From contig JASHUL010000230.1 of assembly GCA_030039995.1 (NCBI GenBank), positions 1-9,644 on the forward strand: a DNA stretch of 9,644 nucleotides. The letters are read 5' to 3'. Positions within the stretch are counted from its first letter, which is position 1. The number at the start of each line of letters is the position of its first letter. The notes beneath the pieces were generated by a model. It was not told the origin of the DNA, made no database searches, and saw only the letters and a program-made list of their open reading frames with translations. Positions 5,736-9,644 of this stretch are shown here, piece by piece. The position numbers were made by a program, and so were the translations under genes. The DNA comes from Thermoplasmata archaeon. GTDB taxonomy: Archaea; Thermoplasmatota; Thermoplasmata; Lutacidiplasmatales; UBA184.

Positions 5736-8700
5736 CTATTCGTACGCCTCGCCGGTCTCGCCCGACTCCGATCCCGAGCTGCCCGAGTCGGACGACGAGC
5801 GGTTCCCGCCGCGTCCCGACCCCGACGAGCCCGAACCGCCGCGTCGGCGCAAGAGGAGCGCGGCCACGCCGGCCACGATGACCAGCACGATGACGACCCC
5901 GATGACCGCCCAGTCAAGGTTGCTGAGCCCGAGGAAGCCGGAGGTGGACGACGAGGTCGAGAACGTGATCGTCTCCGACCCGCCGCTCGACGTCACCGTG
6001 ACGGTCCCGCTCGCGGGGCTCGCGACGTACCCGGACGCCGCGGAGCTGACGGTGTAGGGGTAGCTGCCCGCCACTTCCTGGAACGTGACCGTGGTCGTCG
6101 TCGAGGAGTGCGTCGTCCCGTTCAGGTCGACGCTCCAGTTCGTTCCGGTCGGGAGGCCCGACTCCGTGAAGGTGACGGTGTAGGTCGGGGTCAGCGCGCT
6201 GAACGTCACCGAGACCGACTGGGCGCCGGTCGTCGTGTTGACCGAGCCGGAGGCCGGCAGCGGGGCGAAGCCCGTGACCGCGCCGACCGTGTAGCCGTAG
6301 GTACCGGGGGCCTCCTGGAAGACGATCGTGGTCGTGGTCGAGGTGAGCGTGGAGCTCGCGAGCGTGACCGACCACATCGTGCCCGACGGGAGACCGCTCT
6401 CCGTGAACGTGATCGCGTAGGTCGAGGGCGGGGTCGCGGCGTACGTGACGTCGACCGTCTGGGCCGCACCGGACACGGGTACCGTACCCGAGCTCGGCGA
6501 GGTGATGGTGTAGCCGCTGACCGAGCCGACGGAGTACGAGTACGACCCGTTCGGCGTCGTGAAGACGATGGACGTCGTGGTCGACGACTGCTCGGTCCCG
6601 TTGAACGTGACCGACCAGCTCGTGCCGGACGGGAGCCCGCTCTCCGAGAACGTCACATCGTAGGTCGGGATCAGCTTGAACGTCACGTTGATCGTCGTGT
6701 CCGAGCCGGGGACGACGACGGAGCCGCTCGAGGGCGCGACGGTGTAGCCGGCCGCGGCGACCGACCAGTCGTAGGTGCCCGCGATCTCCACGAACCCGAC
6801 CGACGTGGTCGTGCTCGACATCGTGACCCCGTTGAGGGTCGCGTTCCATGTCGTTCCCGTCGCGAGGCCCGTCTCCTGGAACGTGACGGCGTAGCCGATC
6901 GACATGAAGCTGATCGGGACGGTCACGTTCGCGGCGCCCGTGTAGTCGACCGAGCCCGAGGCGGGGGTGGCGGCATAGATGTCCGGCGCCTCGACGGTGT
7001 AGGCGAACGTCGGGTCGCCCGTGGAGTACGACGGCAAGATCACGAGGGGCAGCCCGGATTCGAACGAGGTTCCGTCCAGGAGCACGCCCCACACGGTGCC
7101 GTGCGGAAGGCCGGTCTCGACGAACGCGAGCCAGTTCGAGTAGAACGCGCTGAGCGGGTCCGGGTCGGAGATCCCGGGCGCGATCGTGTACGGGCCGACG
7201 CTCGAGTTCCAATCCGACCAGTAGTTGTCGAGCCCTCCGAAATTGAACGTGATGTTGCTGACCCCGGAGGTACCCGCCTGCAGGTGCGCGCTCGAGTAGA
7301 CCCCGTCGGTGGACGCGCCGTTGTTGCCGACGAAGTTCGAGTGCGCGACGATCGCGCCGTTCCCGTCCGCGACCCACAGCCCGTAGCTCGTCGAGGCTTC
7401 GATCGTGTCGACGTCCACCGAGAGGTCGAACGTGCCCGAAGTCCAGATCCCGATCGTGTTGCCGTAGAACAGCGAGGTTCCGATCGTGGTGTTCCGGGTG
7501 TCGGTGAGCGCGACGCCCCACACTCCGTTGACCTCGTGGAGGCCGGTCACGGTCAGGTAGTTCGAGTCGTTCGAGACGACGCCGTAGTTGTAGGCGCTCG
7601 CCACGCCGGTGACGAGGGTCGAGTTCTGGTCCTCGTAGGAGTAGACGGCGGCGGTGGGTACGACTCCGAGCGCGGACGTGTCGAAGTAGTCGGTCGACAG
7701 CGCGCTCTCCGTCGCGTTGTACGTCGTGAGGTTGAGCCAGTCGTCGAGGTCCGAGAGCAGCCCCAGCGCGCCGGACGTCGCCGAGAGGTCGGTCACAGTG
7801 ATGCCGAGGCTCGTCTCGAAGCCGAGGGCGACCGAGGCGTCCGAGGCGCTCGCGTCCGTGGCACGGATCGTGTGCGTCGCCTCCGCGGCAACGCCGAGTC
7901 CGCCCGTCTCCGCGACCACGTCCGTGAGGTTGAGGACCGTCGCACCTTCCACCAGCGCGCCGATCGCGTCCTCGGAGGCCGTCACCTTCGAGAAGCTGAG
8001 GTAGTGCGCTCCGTCGACGACGATCCCTTCGACCCCTCCGGTCACGGTGAGGTTCGTCACGGTCGACTCGTCGATCGTGTCGATCCCCAACGCGCCCGTG
8101 TCCGAGAGCGCGACGTTCGTGAGGGTCGCCTTGGTGAGGTCCTCCATCGAGCCCGCGGCCCCTCCCGTCACCGAGAGGTCCTCGAACGTCGACCCGGTCG
8201 CCGTCCCGACGGAGACGCCGTCGGAGTCCGAAGTCGCCGTAACGCCGTCGAACGTGCAGTCGGTGACGTCGGTCGCCACGAGGGCGAAGGCGCCGTCCTC
8301 CGCGGTCGCGTTGTCGACCGTCGAGGAGAGCGCCTCCTCCGCGTAGGCCGCGACCGACTGCTCGCCCTCGATATCGGTCCCGCTCGCGAGCGCGTTCCGG
8401 GCCACTCCGTCGATCGTGGCGTACAGCACGACCCCGATCGCGCCGGTCGACGCCGAGACGTCGGTGACCGTCGTGCCCGTGCCGAAGTAGACGTCCACCC
8501 CGAAGCTGTCCTGTTCGGAGACGATGTGGGACGCGACCGAATGGAACGTCCACCAGAACTCGACGGCCGCGAGCGCCACCGCCGTCTGCCCGCTGTCGTA
8601 AAAGACGGTCGAGTCGCCCACGACCGTCGTGTTCGTGACGGAGAACTTCCCGGAACCGTAGTCAAAGTAGTACCCTTGGGTCCATCCGTGAATGTACGTG

Positions 8701-9644
8701 AGGGTGGTGTCCGTCGACGACGTGTAGTTGAAGGTCGAGGGGGCCTGGACGAAGGCGTTGAGGTAGATGTTCGTCGAGAGGTCGTACTCCGCGAACAAGA
8801 GGAACGTCGGGAACTGGTCGTCGTTCAGGATCCGGAACGGCGCCGCGATGGTCGACGACGTCGTGTTGATCCAGAGGTTACCGCTCTTCGCCTGGACTCC
8901 GGCGACCCCGGAGGCGCCGAACGACGTCGCCTGGGCGTTGGTGTTGAGGTAGACGGGGGTGTCGAACTCGCTCGTATCGGCGGTGAGCGTCTCGCTCGTC
9001 GTCGTCGACCCGCTGAACAGGAACGACCCCGTCGTGTAGCCGTTCGCGTACACCTCGAGGACATAGGAGTGCCCTCCGAGCAGCGCGGGCACGGTCGTGG
9101 TCAGGGCCCCGCTCGTCGCCCCCGGCCAGTAGGCCAGGGCCGGCTCGTTGGCGGTGAAGTCGGTGTCGTTCTGGAGGAAAGCGAACGCGTAACTCGGGAG
9201 TCCGGTGATGTCGAGCGTCCACGACGTGGACGGAGCCGCGACGCCCCAGGCGCCGTTCGTGGTGTTCCAGAGCCCGTAGAGCATCGACGGACCGGTCGTC
9301 AGGTTCTCGACCGAGCCGAAGTACGTCGCGGCGACGCCCATGGACGTCTCCGCGGTGTTGTCCCCGTAGTCGTAGGCCGAGGGGACGCTCACGTAGTCCG
9401 AGGAGAGGTTGAGGTAGCGCAGCTGGGCGGTCGCGCTGATCGACTGCAGGATGGCGTTCGTGCCGCCGCCGTTCCCGCCCAGGATGAACTCGGCGTCGTA
9501 GAGCAGCGTGTTCGTCGGAGTGTACGCGTTCCCGTTCACCTCGAAGTCGGGCGGGGTCGAGGCGGACCCCTTGCCGTTGAACGTGACCGTGTCGTAGATC
9601 CCCTCGGTCGTTGTGCTGCCCTTGATCAGCACGTAGCCGAACGT
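5736..9644 (-). CDS. Large membrane-anchored cell-surface protein with NosD-like beta-helix and five C-terminal beta repeats (N-terminus outside window)
   Basis: At least 1,302 residues; the frame runs off the window edge, so the N-terminus and any signal peptide are missing. Numbering counts from the GTG at 9632, which is probably internal. Order: 1-377, a Thr/Ser/Tyr-rich beta region I cannot place; 378-802, a right-handed beta-helix with ~22-residue rungs; 'NYWSDW' (803-808) and 'DPDPL', resembling the closing motif of NosD-type beta-helix proteins; 833-1233, five ~80-residue repeats with the 'ESGLPSGT.WSV..NG' signature; a transmembrane helix at 1241-1261; then 'RRR' and a Gly/Ser-rich tail of 34 residues. 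The basic stop after the helix fits an outside body and a cytoplasmic tail. Many N-x-S/T sites, one Cys and very few Lys/Arg suggest a glycosylated surface or adhesin-like protein. No peptidase active site is recognisable in the visible part. Exact role unknown. Confidence 0.85.
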   Translation of the reverse strand, partial: TFGYVLIKGSTTTEGIYDTVTFNGKGSASTPPDFEVNGNAYTPTNTLLYDAEFILGGNGGGTNAILQSISATAQLRYLNLSSDYVSVPSAYDYGDNTAETSMGVAATYFGSVENLTTGPSMLYGLWNTTNGAWGVAAPSTSWTLDITGLPSYAFAFLQNDTDFTANEPALAYWPGATSGALTTTVPALLGGHSYVLEVYANGYTTGSFLFSGSTTTSETLTADTSEFDTPVYLNTNAQATSFGASGVAGVQAKSGNLWINTTSSTIAAPFRILNDDQFPTFLLFAEYDLSTNIYLNAFVQAPSTFNYTSSTDTTLTYIHGWTQGYYFDYGSGKFSVTNTTVVGDSTVFYDSGQTAVALAAVEFWWTFHSVASHIVSEQDSFGVDVYFGTGTTVTDVSASTGAIGVVLYATIDGVARNALASGTDIEGEQSVAAYAEEALSSTVDNATAEDGAFALVATDVTDCTFDGVTATSDSDGVSVGTATGSTFEDLSVTGGAAGSMEDLTKATLTNVALSDTGALGIDTIDESTVTNLTVTGGVEGIVVDGAHYLSFSKVTASEDAIGALVEGATVLNLTDVVAETGGLGVAAEATHTIRATDASASDASVALGFETSLGITVTDLSATSGALGLLSDLDDWLNLTTYNATESALSTDYFDTSALGVVPTAAVYSYEDQNSTLVTGVASAYNYGVVSNDSNYLTVTGLHEVNGVWGVALTDTRNTTIGTSLFYGNTIGIWTSGTFDLSVDVDTIEASTSYGLWVADGNGAIVAHSNFVGNNGASTDGVYSSAHLQAGTSGVSNITFNFGGLDNYWSDWNSSVGPYTIAPGISDPDPLSAFYSNWLAFVETGLPHGTVWGVLLDGTSFESGLPLVILPSYSTGDPTFAYTVEAPDIYAATPASGSVDYTGAANVTVPISFMSIGYAVTFQETGLATGTTWNATLNGVTMSSTTTSVGFVEIAGTYDWSVAAAGYTVAPSSGSVVVPGSDTTINVTFKLIPTYDVTFSESGLPSGTSWSVTFNGTEQSSTTTSIVFTTPNGSYSYSVGSVSGYTITSPSSGTVPVSGAAQTVDVTYAATPPSTYAITFTESGLPSGTMWSVTLASSTLTSTTTTIVFQEAPGTYGYTVGAVTGFAPLPASGSVNTTTGAQSVSVTFSALTPTYTVTFTESGLPTGTNWSVDLNGTTHSSTTTTVTFQEVAGSYPYTVSSAASGYVASPASGTVTVTSSGGSETITFSTSSSTSGFLGLSNLDWAVIGVVIVLVIVAGVAALLLRRRGGSGSSGSGRGGNRSSSDSGSSGSESGETGEAYE
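5850..5912 (-). other. C-terminal transmembrane anchor of the surface protein
   Basis: Residues 1241-1261 are an uninterrupted hydrophobic stretch rich in Val, Ile and Leu, followed directly by three Arg and a hydrophilic Gly/Ser tail. By the positive-inside rule the preceding ~1,240 residues lie outside the cell. No PGF-CTERM or LPXTG-like processing signal is visible, so the protein probably stays anchored by this helix. Confidence 0.85.
5934..7136 (-). repeat. Five tandem ~80-residue beta repeats in the surface protein
   Basis: The units, in protein order, are 6897-7136, 6666-6896, 6423-6665, 6186-6422 and 5934-6185 (80, 77, 81, 79 and 84 residues). Each opens with a strand such as 'TYTVTFTESGLPTGTNWSV'. 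A Thr-rich 'SSTTTT' turn follows in units 2-5, then 'GTY.Y.V', a 'P.SG.V' loop and a closing 'V.VTF' strand. Unit 1 is divergent: its middle is 'ESGLPLVILPSYSTGD' and it lacks the 'STTT' turn. Units 3-5 are the most alike. They are likely immunoglobulin-like or PEGA-like stalk domains that lift the beta-helix away from the membrane. Confidence 0.85.
7227..8501 (-). repeat. Right-handed beta-helix domain with 22-residue rungs
   Basis: Residues 378-802. Rungs begin with Gly or Ala followed by aliphatic residues and alternate hydrophobic positions, for example 'GVSVGTATGSTFEDLSVT', 'GIVVDGAHYLSFSKVTAS' and 'GALVEGATVLNLTDVVAE'. Between 472 and 643 eight rungs follow one another at 22 (six times) or 20 (twice) residues. 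A further set at 684-750 includes 'GVALTDTRNTTIGTSLFYGN', the style of NosD/pectate-lyase-like parallel beta-helices. Such folds bind carbohydrate or build long adhesin rods. No catalytic residues are identifiable. Confidence 0.75.

Noticed and set aside
3418..6057. An 879-codon open frame on the + strand, antisense to S9, the intergenic gap and the end of the surface-protein gene
   Set aside because: Its translation is Arg/Glu/Pro/Val-rich with no domain. It crosses several genes in antisense, while the opposite strand has a full catalytic triad and family motifs. It is a by-product of GC-rich codon usage.
5934..7136. CRISPR-like array
   Set aside because: The repeats are ~240 bp, in frame, divergent at the DNA level and explained by tandem protein domains.
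5914..8553. An 879-codon minus-strand frame inside the surface-protein gene
   Set aside because: It is out of frame with the clear repeat-bearing protein, and its Arg/Gly/His-rich translation is typical of frameshifted reading of Thr/Ser/Val codons in GC-rich DNA.
5736..9644. Calling the surface protein a thermopsin peptidase
   Set aside because: The C-terminal repeats resemble those found with thermopsin-type proteins, but no peptidase domain or active-site motif can be seen in the visible 1,300 residues. The missing N-terminus leaves the question open.

Overview
The window looks like chromosomal DNA from a high-GC archaeon, most plausibly a Thermoplasmatota-like lineage. Four things point that way. 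There is an archaeal/plant-type D-aminoacyl-tRNA deacylase (DtdA/DTD2). There is a huge Thr/Ser-rich cell-surface protein whose C-terminal repeats carry the 'TESGLPSGT.WSV..NG' signature that I associate with thermopsin-like surface proteins of Thermoplasmata. There is a small ribbon-helix-helix protein of archaeal style. Finally, an A+T-rich TATA box stands out from the GC-rich background about 25 bp ahead of a start codon. The lineage call is inference from content only.

Layout: positions 21-2613 (+) hold two overlapping M16 metallopeptidase genes. The first has an intact zinc site; the second lacks the zinc site but keeps the substrate-binding Arg/Tyr pair, so they look like the two halves of one heteromeric peptidase. 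Positions 2690-2947 (+) hold a small ribbon-helix-helix DNA-binding protein behind its own TATA-like promoter. Everything from 2913 onward is on the minus strand. dtdA (2913-3773) lies 13 bp downstream of an S9 prolyl-oligopeptidase/acylaminoacyl-peptidase gene (3787-5649), probably as one transcript. A very large membrane-anchored surface protein (5736 to beyond 9644, N-terminus cut by the window edge) lies upstream of that pair. The RHH gene and dtdA converge and overlap tail to tail by 35 bp.

Functionally this is a peptide and protein quality-control neighbourhood (an M16 pair, an S9 peptidase, and D-aminoacyl-tRNA proofreading) next to an exported adhesin- or S-layer-like protein made of a NosD-like beta-helix stacked on five beta-sandwich-type repeats, a transmembrane helix and a short cytoplasmic tail. 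I see no RNA genes, CRISPR arrays, insertion sequences or defence modules. Nothing here is clearly a wholly new system. The items most worth a second look are the complementary M16 pair, the unusually regular 22-residue beta-helix ladder in the surface protein, and a perfect dyad covering the ribosome-binding site of the S9 gene.
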